From contig CACBDX010000007.1 in NCBI GenBank assembly GCA_902538155.1, forward strand, positions 1 through 43,121: 43,121 nt of DNA. Reading direction: 5' to 3'. This DNA is from an uncultured Alphaproteobacteria bacterium. GTDB lineage: Bacteria; Pseudomonadota; Alphaproteobacteria; HIMB59; GCA-002718135. This document shows, in pieces, positions 29,526 through 38,347 of this stretch. The notes beneath the pieces were generated by a model that was given only the letters and a program-made list of their open reading frames with translations, ran no database searches and was not told the origin of the DNA. A program made the position numbers and the translations under genes. Each line of letters begins with the position of its first letter. Position 1 is the stretch's first letter.

Positions 29526-31388
29526 ATGACTCATCAAATTAATATATCTTTTACAAAAGAAAATAAATTAAAAATTATTCTAGATGATAAATTAATAGAT
29601 TCAAATTTTAAGCTATGTTTTTCATTAGTTTATTCAATTAAATCTATAACAGGAGCTCAAATAACTAAGCAAATTGGAAGGTATTATGAGTTATCTTTAG
29701 AAAAAAATATAATTTTATTAGATTTACAAATACCAAGAATTGGTAATTTTAACCTTTCATGTGGTCCGGAGGGTATTTTTATTATCGATAAATTAAACAA
29801 TATTAAATTAGATATAAATATTTCAAATTTGATATTTGAAACACCCATAAAAAAAAGAACTTATGAAGATTTAAAAACAAAAAATTTTATACCTATTATT
29901 CCTGAGCCAGAAAAAATTCATTTACAAAATGAATTTATAAATATTGTAAATAAAACATTTAATCTAAATACGGAAACTGAAATTATTTCTAATTTGCAAA
30001 ATATTATTTCCAAATTGGATATTAATTTTACTTCTGAAAAAGGATTTCCAATTTTCTTTAAAAAAGATGATCAATTATTAAACGATCAATATTTTATTGA
30101 GATAACAAAAGATAATATTGAGATTAAATATAATAATTATGGCGGAAAGCTATATGGTCTAATATCTTTACTTCATTTAATTGATTTCTATCAAACAAAG
30201 CTTCCAATTTGTACAATACACGATAATCCAAAATATCAATGGAGAGGAATGCATCTCGATTGTGCAAGACAATTCTATACTATTGATGAAATCAAACGTT
30301 TATTTAATTACATGGCATTATTTAAGCTTAATAGATTTCACTGGCATTTAACAGATAACGAAGCCTGGAGAATTGAAATTAAAAAATATCCAGATCTAGC
30401 GTTAAATGGGGGATACAGAGGATATAATTTTAAAATACCGCCACTCTATGGAAGTGGTTATGATAAATACGGTGGATATTACTCTCAGGAAGACATTAAA
30501 GATTTAATTATATATGCAAAAAAATTAAATATTGAGATTATGCCTGAAATTGATTTACCAGCACATTCTTGGGCATTACTAGAAATTATGCCAGAACTTA
30601 GAGAACAGACTTCAAATATAGTTAGTGAAGATGTTGGTAATTATAAGAATAATACAATTAATCCTGCTTTAGATAAAACAGTAACTTTTTTAAAAGATAT
30701 GTTGAGTGAAGTAAGCTCTATTTTCTCATATAATGTAATTCATGTTGGTGTTGATGAAAGACCAAGTAATGCGTGGGAAGGTTCTCCAGCCATTATCGAG
30801 TTTATGAAAAAAAATAATATAAAATCACCAGAAGAATATCAAGATTACTATATGAACTTTTTAATAGATTTTCTAAAATCAAAAAATAAAAGAACAGCTG
30901 CATGGAATGAGGCGGCAGTGTCACCTCATATTGATCATGATGTGGGTGGTAGTGCTGGAAAAATTGATAAATCATGTTTGATCTTTTCATGGGAGCATTC
31001 AGATGTTGCAAAAGAAACTACAAATATGGGATTTGAAACAATACTTTGTCCTGGTCAAAAAACATATTTTGATATGGCTTACAATAATTCAACTGAAGAA
31101 AGAGGTATTTGTTGGGCTGCAACTATAGAAGTAAAAGATATTTATGAATGGGACCCAATAAAAGATATAAATAAATCAGAATTGATAAAAGGGTTGCAGG
31201 GTCAACTGTGGTCAGAGACAATTACAGATAAAAAATTTTTTGATCAAATGATTAATCCAAGATTAGCAACTTTATCAGAAGTTGCGTGGAAAGGAAAAAT
31301 TTCGAGAAAATGGATAGAATTTCGTTCAGCCCTTATAAATTCTATGAATTTTTTAAAAAAATTAGGCTGGCGATATCACAATTTTTAA
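29526..31388 (+). CDS. GH20 beta-N-acetylhexosaminidase
   Basis: YQWRGMHLDCARQFYTIDEIKRLFNYMALFKLNRFHWHLTDNEAWRIEI and HVGVDERPSNAWEGSPA; no obvious signal peptide. Confidence 0.92.
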   Translation: MTHQINISFTKENKLKIILDDKLIDSNFKLCFSLVYSIKSITGAQITKQIGRYYELSLEKNIILLDLQIPRIGNFNLSCGPEGIFIIDKLNNIKLDINISNLIFETPIKKRTYEDLKTKNFIPIIPEPEKIHLQNEFINIVNKTFNLNTETEIISNLQNIISKLDINFTSEKGFPIFFKKDDQLLNDQYFIEITKDNIEIKYNNYGGKLYGLISLLHLIDFYQTKLPICTIHDNPKYQWRGMHLDCARQFYTIDEIKRLFNYMALFKLNRFHWHLTDNEAWRIEIKKYPDLALNGGYRGYNFKIPPLYGSGYDKYGGYYSQEDIKDLIIYAKKLNIEIMPEIDLPAHSWALLEIMPELREQTSNIVSEDVGNYKNNTINPALDKTVTFLKDMLSEVSSIFSYNVIHVGVDERPSNAWEGSPAIIEFMKKNNIKSPEEYQDYYMNFLIDFLKSKNKRTAAWNEAAVSPHIDHDVGGSAGKIDKSCLIFSWEHSDVAKETTNMGFETILCPGQKTYFDMAYNNSTEERGICWAATIEVKDIYEWDPIKDINKSELIKGLQGQLWSETITDKKFFDQMINPRLATLSEVAWKGKISRKWIEFRSALINSMNFLKKLGWRYHNF

Positions 31389-31406
31389 TGTTAAAGTAAA
31401 ATAAAT

Positions 31407-32552
31407 ATGAAAATAGGTGCAGTAGGTTTTGGGAGTAGAACAGCAGGTGTTTATAATGAATTTTCAAAAGTAAATCCAAATTTTGAAATGGTTGCTTATG
31501 TAGATCCTCAGCCAATAGGTAAAGATTTTGCTGAGAAAAATAATTTTTTTCCAAAAAAATCATATTCAAGTTTAAGAGATATGTTGGATCGAGAGAAATT
31601 AGATATGTTAATGATTGGGTCTCCTAATCATCTACATTTAGATCATATTAAGCTTGGATTAAAAGCAGGATTACAAATATTTGCAGAGAAACCGATAGTA
31701 ATAAGTGAACAAGAAACTTTTGAGTTAGCAAAATTAATAAAAGAATATGGCAAAGAAAGAATTATAGTTGGCTTAGTTCTAAGATATTCTCAGCAAGCAA
31801 GATCTGTAAGAAAATTATTAGATCAAAATGCTATTGGAAATATAATATCGATTGAAGCTTCAGAACATATAGTGCCTTCGCACGGTGCTTTTTTTATGAG
31901 AAATTGGAGAAGAAAACAAAAATATTCAGGAGGCTTTATGTTGGAAAAATGTTGCCATGATATTGACTTCTATTCAATGATTACGAAGAGTAGACCTATT
32001 AAAGTTGCTAGTTTTGGTTCAAGAAGATCTTTTATACCAGATAATCTTCCAGAGGGTTCTCATGAACAATATACAAAAGACAGGCTGAAAGGGTGGGAGT
32101 CAAAATCAAATGTTTTTGATAGTGACGCTGATATTGTCGATCACCAAGTAGCAATAATAGAATATGCAAATAAAGCAGTACTATCTTTTCACACTAATAT
32201 GAAAGTTCCAGACGAATTTAGAAGATTTGCAGTCATAGGATCTGCAGGAATGATTGAGGGAGATTTTGTTAGAGGATTTATGAAAGCTCATGATGAAAAT
32301 AACAATGTACTTATTGACGAAGATTATGGTGCAGCTTTTGGAAAAGAAATCAAAGGTCATTATGGCGCAGATAGCATGATGGCTCAAGACATTAACAATT
32401 ATTTATTAAAAAATAATAAAGAATTACCAGTTGGTGTAATAGAGTGTATGGAGGCAGGAATTGTTGCTATGAAAATTGATGAAGCTAGAAATACTGGTAA
32501 AGTAATTGACTTAACAAGCACTTGGGATAAATTCGACTCTCTATTAAATTAG
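31407..32552 (+). CDS. Gfo/Idh/MocA family protein
   Basis: KIGAVGFGSRTAGVYNEF, IFAEKPIVISEQETFEL and MLEKCCHDIDFYSMI. Confidence 0.9.
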   Translation: MKIGAVGFGSRTAGVYNEFSKVNPNFEMVAYVDPQPIGKDFAEKNNFFPKKSYSSLRDMLDREKLDMLMIGSPNHLHLDHIKLGLKAGLQIFAEKPIVISEQETFELAKLIKEYGKERIIVGLVLRYSQQARSVRKLLDQNAIGNIISIEASEHIVPSHGAFFMRNWRRKQKYSGGFMLEKCCHDIDFYSMITKSRPIKVASFGSRRSFIPDNLPEGSHEQYTKDRLKGWESKSNVFDSDADIVDHQVAIIEYANKAVLSFHTNMKVPDEFRRFAVIGSAGMIEGDFVRGFMKAHDENNNVLIDEDYGAAFGKEIKGHYGADSMMAQDINNYLLKNNKELPVGVIECMEAGIVAMKIDEARNTGKVIDLTSTWDKFDSLLN

Positions 32553-32557
32553 TAATT

Positions 32558-33457
32558 ATGAATCAAAAATTAAAATCATATACCGCCCAAACATATATAG
32601 CATATGCACTAATTGCTCCTGCTGCTCTTTATATAATTCTTATTGTTGCTTGGCCATTATTGGAAACAATTAGATTATCTTTTACAAATTCTAGCTTAGC
32701 AGGAGAAGATTATGTTGGTTTAGAAAATTATCAAAAAATGTTTTCTAGTAAAAAATTTAATGGAATAGTGACCAGAACATTTATTTGGATGTTTTTTTCA
32801 GTCTCTTTAAAACTTATTATTGGTTTAATTGGAGCTGTTTTACTTAATGCTAATTTAAAAGGAAGATCAATTTTCAGGGTGCTTGTAATGCCTCCATGGG
32901 TAGTCCCAATAGCAATTGGGATGCTTGGCTGGTTATGGTTATATAACGGGTATTTTGGAATTATCGCAGGTGTAGGTATGCGAACTGGAATTTTGGACGG
33001 TCCTTTTGGATTTCTTGCTTACAAACAAAGTGCCTTTATTTCTACAATCATTGCAGATGTTTGGGTTGGAACACCAATGGTAACCGTTTTCTTTTTAGCT
33101 GCAATGCAGGGTGTGCCAAGAGATTTATATGAAGCTGCTTATTGTGATGGCGCTTCAAGATGGGATAGATTTTTTAAAATCACTTTACCTCAAATCACGC
33201 CTGTCATTATTACAATGTCATTATTATCTGCTATTTGGACATTTAACTCATTCGAAATAATTTGGATATTGACAGAAGGTGGGCCAAGAGGTTCTACAAC
33301 TACATTAATTATCGATACCTATAAACAAGCATTAGGAAATTATAAATTTGGAAGAGGTGCTGCTAGAGCTGTAGTTGTAATGATTTTATTAATGTTATTT
33401 GCAGGATTTTACTTAGCTTTACTTGCTAGAATTAATAAGAAAATTTCTCATGAATAA
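32558..33457 (+). CDS. Sugar ABC transporter permease (MalF/UgpA type)
   Basis: AYALIAPAALYIILIVAWPLLETIRLSF and EAA loop YEAAYCDGASRWDRFFKITLPQITP. Confidence 0.92.
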   Translation: MNQKLKSYTAQTYIAYALIAPAALYIILIVAWPLLETIRLSFTNSSLAGEDYVGLENYQKMFSSKKFNGIVTRTFIWMFFSVSLKLIIGLIGAVLLNANLKGRSIFRVLVMPPWVVPIAIGMLGWLWLYNGYFGIIAGVGMRTGILDGPFGFLAYKQSAFISTIIADVWVGTPMVTVFFLAAMQGVPRDLYEAAYCDGASRWDRFFKITLPQITPVIITMSLLSAIWTFNSFEIIWILTEGGPRGSTTTLIIDTYKQALGNYKFGRGAARAVVVMILLMLFAGFYLALLARINKKISHE

Positions 33458-34289
33458 ATATAATCCTTTTGAAAAAATATTGATCTATTTTGGCATCTTT
33501 GTCTTCATGACTTTTATTCTTTTGCCTTTTATCGAAATGTTTTATGCATCGCTTCGTCCCTTAGATCATTTATTTCGTTCGCCATACCAATTTTATTCAG
33601 ATGATTTATCTTTTTGGGCTTACCGAGAAATGTGGAATACGGTACCAATGCTTGGAAGATATATCTTTAATAGTTTTTTTCTAGCTTCTTGCGTTGCTAT
33701 ACTAACTCTTATCTTTGTTATTCCTGCAGCTTACGCTTACGCACGTTTTAAGTTTCCAGCTAAGAATACGAGCTTATACATACTCTTAGCAATTAATATG
33801 TTTTCAGGAGCGGTAATTTTAATACCTCTATATAAACTCTTAAGGACTTTAGGTTTATTAAATAGTTATCAATCTATGATTATTCCTGGAGTGGCTTTTT
33901 TAATACCAACTGCAATTTGGTTACTGAAGTCGTACTTTGAAAAAATACCAATAGATTTAGAAGAGGCAGCTTTTGTTGATGGGGCTTCAAGAGTTCAAAT
34001 ACTCAGACACATTATAGCTCCTTTAAGTACACCTGGATTAGTTGTAGTTGGTATTTATGCATTCATTGGCGCATATGCTCAACAATTTTTATTCGCGATT
34101 ACATTTAACCAAAAGAAAGAATACATGCCAATTCCAACAGGGTTATATGAATTTATAGGATATCAAAGTGTTAAATGGAATGAAATGATGGCAGCTGCCT
34201 TAGTAGGAATGCTGCCTGTGTTATTATTATTTATATTTTTACAAAAGTATATTGTAGAGGGACTTACTGCGGGTGCAGTAAAAAACTAA
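33450..34289 (+). CDS. Sugar ABC transporter permease (MalG/UgpE type), copy 1
   Basis: EAA loop LEEAAFVDGASRVQILRHIIAPLSTPG; ATG at 33450 (MNKYNPFEKIL) aligns with the start of copy 2. Confidence 0.92.
   Translation: MNKYNPFEKILIYFGIFVFMTFILLPFIEMFYASLRPLDHLFRSPYQFYSDDLSFWAYREMWNTVPMLGRYIFNSFFLASCVAILTLIFVIPAAYAYARFKFPAKNTSLYILLAINMFSGAVILIPLYKLLRTLGLLNSYQSMIIPGVAFLIPTAIWLLKSYFEKIPIDLEEAAFVDGASRVQILRHIIAPLSTPGLVVVGIYAFIGAYAQQFLFAITFNQKKEYMPIPTGLYEFIGYQSVKWNEMMAAALVGMLPVLLLFIFLQKYIVEGLTAGAVKN
33894..33994 (+). repeat. 101-bp exact direct repeat (unit 1), partner at 34735-34835
   Basis: Base-by-base comparison at constant offset 841; includes the EAA-loop coding region. Confidence 0.95.
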
Positions 34290-34290
34290 A

Positions 34291-35130
34291 TTGGATAAAT
34301 ATAATATATACGAAAAGATATTATTATATTCAGGAATATTAGTCTTTATGATTTTTATTCTTTTGCCTTTTGTCGAAATGTTTTATGCATCGCTTCGACC
34401 GTTAGATCATTTATTTAGATCTCCATACCAATTTTATTCAGATGATTTATCTTTTTGGGCTTACCGAGAAATGTGGAATACAGTACCAATGCTTCCACGA
34501 TATATTTTTAATAGTTTTTTTCTTGCCTCAGTAACTTCTATTATTACTTTGCTTTTTGTAATTCCTGCAGCTTACTCTTATGCACGTTTTAAATTTCCTT
34601 TTAAAAATTCTTCACTCTATATTTTATTAGCAATTAATATGTTTTCAGGCGCGGTTTTATTAATCCCTCTTTATAAAGTATTAAGAACATTTGGTTTGCT
34701 AAATACATATCAAGCTATGATAGTTCCTGGTGTTGCTTTTTTAATACCAACTGCAATTTGGTTACTGAAGTCGTACTTTGAAAAAATACCAATAGATTTA
34801 GAAGAGGCAGCTTTTGTTGATGGGGCTTCAAGAGTACAAATACTCAGACACATCATCGCACCTCTTAGTACACCTGGTCTGGTAGTTGTTGGGATATATG
34901 CTTTTATAGGATCTTATGCTCAACAATTCTTATTTGCGATCACATTTAACCAGAAAAAAGAATATATGCCAATACCCTCGGGTCTCTATGAATTTATAGG
35001 ATACACAACAGTCAAATGGAATGAAATGATGGCAGCTTCTCTTGTTGGGATCGCACCTGTCTTAATCATTTTCCTTTTTCTACAGAAATACATTGTTGCT
35101 GGATTGACTTCTGGGGCAGTAAAAAACTAG
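34291..35130 (+). CDS. Sugar ABC transporter permease (MalG/UgpE type), copy 2, tandem paralogue
   Basis: Same length (840 bp) and closely similar protein to copy 1; TTG start 1 bp after the copy 1 stop. Confidence 0.92.
   Translation: MDKYNIYEKILLYSGILVFMIFILLPFVEMFYASLRPLDHLFRSPYQFYSDDLSFWAYREMWNTVPMLPRYIFNSFFLASVTSIITLLFVIPAAYSYARFKFPFKNSSLYILLAINMFSGAVLLIPLYKVLRTFGLLNTYQAMIVPGVAFLIPTAIWLLKSYFEKIPIDLEEAAFVDGASRVQILRHIIAPLSTPGLVVVGIYAFIGSYAQQFLFAITFNQKKEYMPIPSGLYEFIGYTTVKWNEMMAASLVGIAPVLIIFLFLQKYIVAGLTSGAVKN
34735..34835 (+). repeat. 101-bp exact direct repeat (unit 2), partner at 33894-33994
   Basis: Base-by-base comparison at constant offset 841. Confidence 0.95.
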
Positions 35131-35150
35131 AGAAATACTTAAAATCTAAC

Positions 35151-35180
35151 TTGCTTCATAGAGCCAGTTAATGTTATCTT
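35151..35180 (+). promoter_or_regulatory. Candidate sigma70-like promoter TTGCTT-N18-TATCTT upstream of the sugar-binding protein
   Basis: Hexamers read from sequence; 75-bp gap before a gene with strong SD GGAGG (35197-35201). Confidence 0.3.
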
Positions 35181-35205
35181 TCATCTATATTTAAATGGAG
35201 GAAAT

Positions 35206-36417
35206 ATGACTTTCAAAAAACTATCTTCATTTCTTACAATAGCTATACTTTCGCTAGTTGGTTTTAAAACTTATGCTGCTGAAGTACACGGAGTATTCTG
35301 TGGCGGTGAGCTTCGACCTAATTATGTTGAAATAGCTGATAAGTACATGGAAGACAATCCTGGAGTTACTGTAACTCTAGAGGCTGTTCCTTGGGGAACA
35401 TGTCAGGATAAAGTAATCAATCTTGCAATTGCAGGTGATCCCGTTGCATTTTCATATGTTGGATCAAGAACTCTAAAAGGTCTTGCAGAAAACGGACATA
35501 TTTTAGAAACAAATATTCCTGCTTCACAAAAAGCAATGTATCAACCAGGTATCCTAAACACAGTTACACACATGGGTAAAACTTGGGGTTTCCCTCATGC
35601 GTTTTCAACTAAAGCACTTTTCATGAATTGTGGTCTTTTAGAAAAAGCAGGTGTTGCATGTGAAGGTCCTCAAACTTGGGATGAATTATACTCAATGGCT
35701 GAAGCTGTAACAAAAAATGTTGATGGAGCGGCAGGAATTGGACTAGCTGGTAAAGATTTTGATAATACTATGCATCAATTCTTAAACTATCTATACAGTA
35801 ATGGGGGACAAGTTATTGATCCAATGACAAACGAAATAACTTTAAATTCATCTAATACTGTTGAAACATTAGAATTTTATGGAAAGTTAGCAAACGTTGC
35901 TCAGGAAGGTCCTTTAGCTTGGGAGAGATCTCAGTTAACAGAACTATTTAATGACGAAAAAATTGCTATGTATATAAATGGACCTTGGGGTAGAGGTCAG
36001 CATAAGGAAGGTCTAGATGTTAAAACAGTTAGAATTCCAGCTGGACCACAAGGAAGCCAAGGTACGCTTTTAATTACTGATAGTGTTGCAGTTTTCTCAA
36101 ACACAGGTGTTGAAAAAGAAGCAATGGAATTAGCTAGCATAATCACATCAGGTGATTCTCAATACAGTCTTGATACTGATTGGGGTCTAACACCAATTAT
36201 GCAATATCCTCAAATTGGAAATGAAGCTCCATACAATGAAGATTATTGGATGATGTTTATTGATGCGATTGGCGATGGTGGACCAGAGCCACTATTTGTA
36301 GACTATAAAGCTTTTCAAACTGTTATGAACTCTATGATCCAAGGGGCAATTCTTGGTGAAGGAGATGCTGCAGATTTAGTAGCTGAAGCTGCTGAAGAGC
36401 TAGAAGAATACAAATAA
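35206..36417 (+). CDS. Sugar ABC transporter substrate-binding protein (family 1 type)
   Basis: Signal peptide MTFKKLSSFLTIAILSLVGFKTYA; binding-protein body including AMYINGPWGRGQ. Confidence 0.92.
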   Translation: MTFKKLSSFLTIAILSLVGFKTYAAEVHGVFCGGELRPNYVEIADKYMEDNPGVTVTLEAVPWGTCQDKVINLAIAGDPVAFSYVGSRTLKGLAENGHILETNIPASQKAMYQPGILNTVTHMGKTWGFPHAFSTKALFMNCGLLEKAGVACEGPQTWDELYSMAEAVTKNVDGAAGIGLAGKDFDNTMHQFLNYLYSNGGQVIDPMTNEITLNSSNTVETLEFYGKLANVAQEGPLAWERSQLTELFNDEKIAMYINGPWGRGQHKEGLDVKTVRIPAGPQGSQGTLLITDSVAVFSNTGVEKEAMELASIITSGDSQYSLDTDWGLTPIMQYPQIGNEAPYNEDYWMMFIDAIGDGGPEPLFVDYKAFQTVMNSMIQGAILGEGDAADLVAEAAEELEEYK

Positions 36418-36427
36418 TCATAATTTG

Positions 36428-36454
36428 TTACTGGGGCAAACATTGCCCCAGTAA
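36428..36454 (+). other. Strong hairpin (12-bp perfect stem TTACTGGGGCAA/TTGCCCCAGTAA, 3-nt loop ACA), no U-tract
   Basis: Direct reading; lies between the binding-protein stop and the SIS gene start. Confidence 0.8.
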
Positions 36455-36469
36455 TCAGTAAAAATTCAA

Positions 36470-37198
36470 ATGAGTAAATTAACAAGATCTTATTCCTCAA
36501 AAATTAATTCAATTTTAAAGAAGATATTAAAAGAAGAAGAAAAAAAATTCTTACAGTGCGCTAAGTTAATTAGTAAATCATATAAAAAGGGTGGGCAGTT
36601 ATATATTTTTGGAACTGGACACTCTAGATTACTTGGAGAAGAGTCATTTCACAGGGCAGGAGGTTTTGCTGCTGCATGTCCAATAAGAGATGATGATCTT
36701 AGTTTTAAAAAAGGAGCAAGAAAAGCTACTGCTTTAGAAAGAACTCCTAATATTGCAAAAAAAGCTCTAGCTAAATATAAAATTACTAGCAAAGATATTT
36801 TGATGATTGTATCTAATTCAGGTGTCAACCACGCACCAGTTGAAGCAGCATTAATTGCTAAGAAAAAGAAAATAAAAACTATTTCACTAACATCTGTGAA
36901 ATACTCAAAACAAGCACCTCTATCTAAATTGAATAAAAGATTATTTGAAATAACGGATATGTTCATTGATAATAAGATTCCACCTGGTGATGCAATTATT
37001 AATATTAAAGATAATATGGTTGGGCCAGCTTCAACGATTACTGGATCTTTTATTTTAAATTCAATTTTAATTGAAGTTGCAAATATCTTAAAAAATGAAA
37101 AATTGTTTCCATTCTACATCAGTGTAAATATGCCAAATGCTAAAAAAAATAATGATAAATTAGAGAAAAAATTTAGTAAGATTAATCCTCATTTATAA
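36470..37198 (+). CDS. SIS domain protein (UPF0309-like sugar isomerase/phosphosugar-binding)
   Basis: GGQLYIFGTGHSRLLGEESFHRAGG, ILMIVSNSGVNHAPVEAALIAKKKKIKTISLTSV. Confidence 0.8.
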   Translation: MSKLTRSYSSKINSILKKILKEEEKKFLQCAKLISKSYKKGGQLYIFGTGHSRLLGEESFHRAGGFAAACPIRDDDLSFKKGARKATALERTPNIAKKALAKYKITSKDILMIVSNSGVNHAPVEAALIAKKKKIKTISLTSVKYSKQAPLSKLNKRLFEITDMFIDNKIPPGDAIINIKDNMVGPASTITGSFILNSILIEVANILKNEKLFPFYISVNMPNAKKNNDKLEKKFSKINPHL

Positions 37199-37255
37199 GT
37201 ATTTTTTAATTTTTTTTAATAACTAGCAAATTACTATATAAGATATTAAATTTAG

Positions 37256-38347
37256 ATGACTGATCAAAATAAAGTTAGTGGAAAAATAATAAATCATAAT
37301 TCTACCTATATTGGCGATGTATATTTCAGTGAAAAAATTAATGAGTTAAAAATAAAGGACTCTGATGATTATAATAATATTATAATTCCTGGTTTTATTG
37401 ATCTCCATTGTCATGGTGGTAATGGATTTGATGTAATGGAGGGATCGAAATCAATTATTGAAATGTCAAAATATCATCTAATGCATGGAACAACTTCAAT
37501 TATGCCAACTACTTGGACTAATACCCTAGAAAATACTATTTCAGCATTAAAGGGATTTAATGAAATAAAGAATGATAATCAAAATGTTCTTGGTATCCAT
37601 TTGGAGGGACCTTTTATTAATCCTAATAAACTTGGCGCTCAACCAAATTTAACTGAGAAACCATCTTTAGATTTTATAAAAAAAATTCTCGAAATCTCTG
37701 ATGTAAAAATCATTACTTTAGCTCCTGAAATTGATGGGATGCAAGAATTTATAAATGACTTAGTAAATCTAAATATTAAGGTTCAATTTGGACACACTTT
37801 AGCAGATTTTTCTTGCTGTGATAAAATTATGAAAGATTATGAAGTTGGTTTTACACATTTGTACAATGCTATGTCTGGTAATGATCATAGATCCCCAGGG
37901 GTTTTATCAGCTGCTCTTTCAAAAGGAAAATATGCTGAAATAATCTGTGATAATATTCATGTTAGTAAAGAAGCAATTAAAATTGCAAAAAAATGTATTC
38001 CCGGGCTGTATGCAATTACAGATTCTATTAATGCTAGTGGACTCAATGATGGAGAATATATTTTTGCAAAAAATAATATAAAAAAAGAAAAAAATTCAGT
38101 AAAAATTAAATCTGATGGTACTTTAGCAGGAAGTATTATTACTATGGATCAAACTTTTAAAAATTTAATTTCAATGGACTTTTCATTAGAAGAAGCAGTT
38201 GCTTTAACAAGTTATAATGCTTCTAAATATTTGAAACTAGATAATGTCGGTATAATCCAAAAAAATTTTTTAAGTAATTTTCTTATTTTAGATAAAGAAT
38301 TTAATCTTAAGGAAGTTTATTTAAGGGGGAAAAAAATTAATGTCTAG
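37256..38347 (+). CDS. nagA: N-acetylglucosamine-6-phosphate deacetylase
   Basis: IIPGFIDLHCHGGNGFDVMEG, LGIHLEGPFINPNKLGAQ, FGHTLADF, THLYNAMSG and TDSINASGLNDGEY. Confidence 0.95.
   Translation: MTDQNKVSGKIINHNSTYIGDVYFSEKINELKIKDSDDYNNIIIPGFIDLHCHGGNGFDVMEGSKSIIEMSKYHLMHGTTSIMPTTWTNTLENTISALKGFNEIKNDNQNVLGIHLEGPFINPNKLGAQPNLTEKPSLDFIKKILEISDVKIITLAPEIDGMQEFINDLVNLNIKVQFGHTLADFSCCDKIMKDYEVGFTHLYNAMSGNDHRSPGVLSAALSKGKYAEIICDNIHVSKEAIKIAKKCIPGLYAITDSINASGLNDGEYIFAKNNIKKEKNSVKIKSDGTLAGSIITMDQTFKNLISMDFSLEEAVALTSYNASKYLKLDNVGIIQKNFLSNFLILDKEFNLKEVYLRGKKINV

Noticed and set aside
31342-31569. 75-aa minus-strand ORF spanning the GH20/Gfo-Idh junction
   Set aside because: Antisense low-complexity translation; no recognisable motif.
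36649-36966. 105-aa minus-strand ORF in the SIS gene
   Set aside because: Antisense shadow of a recognised CDS.
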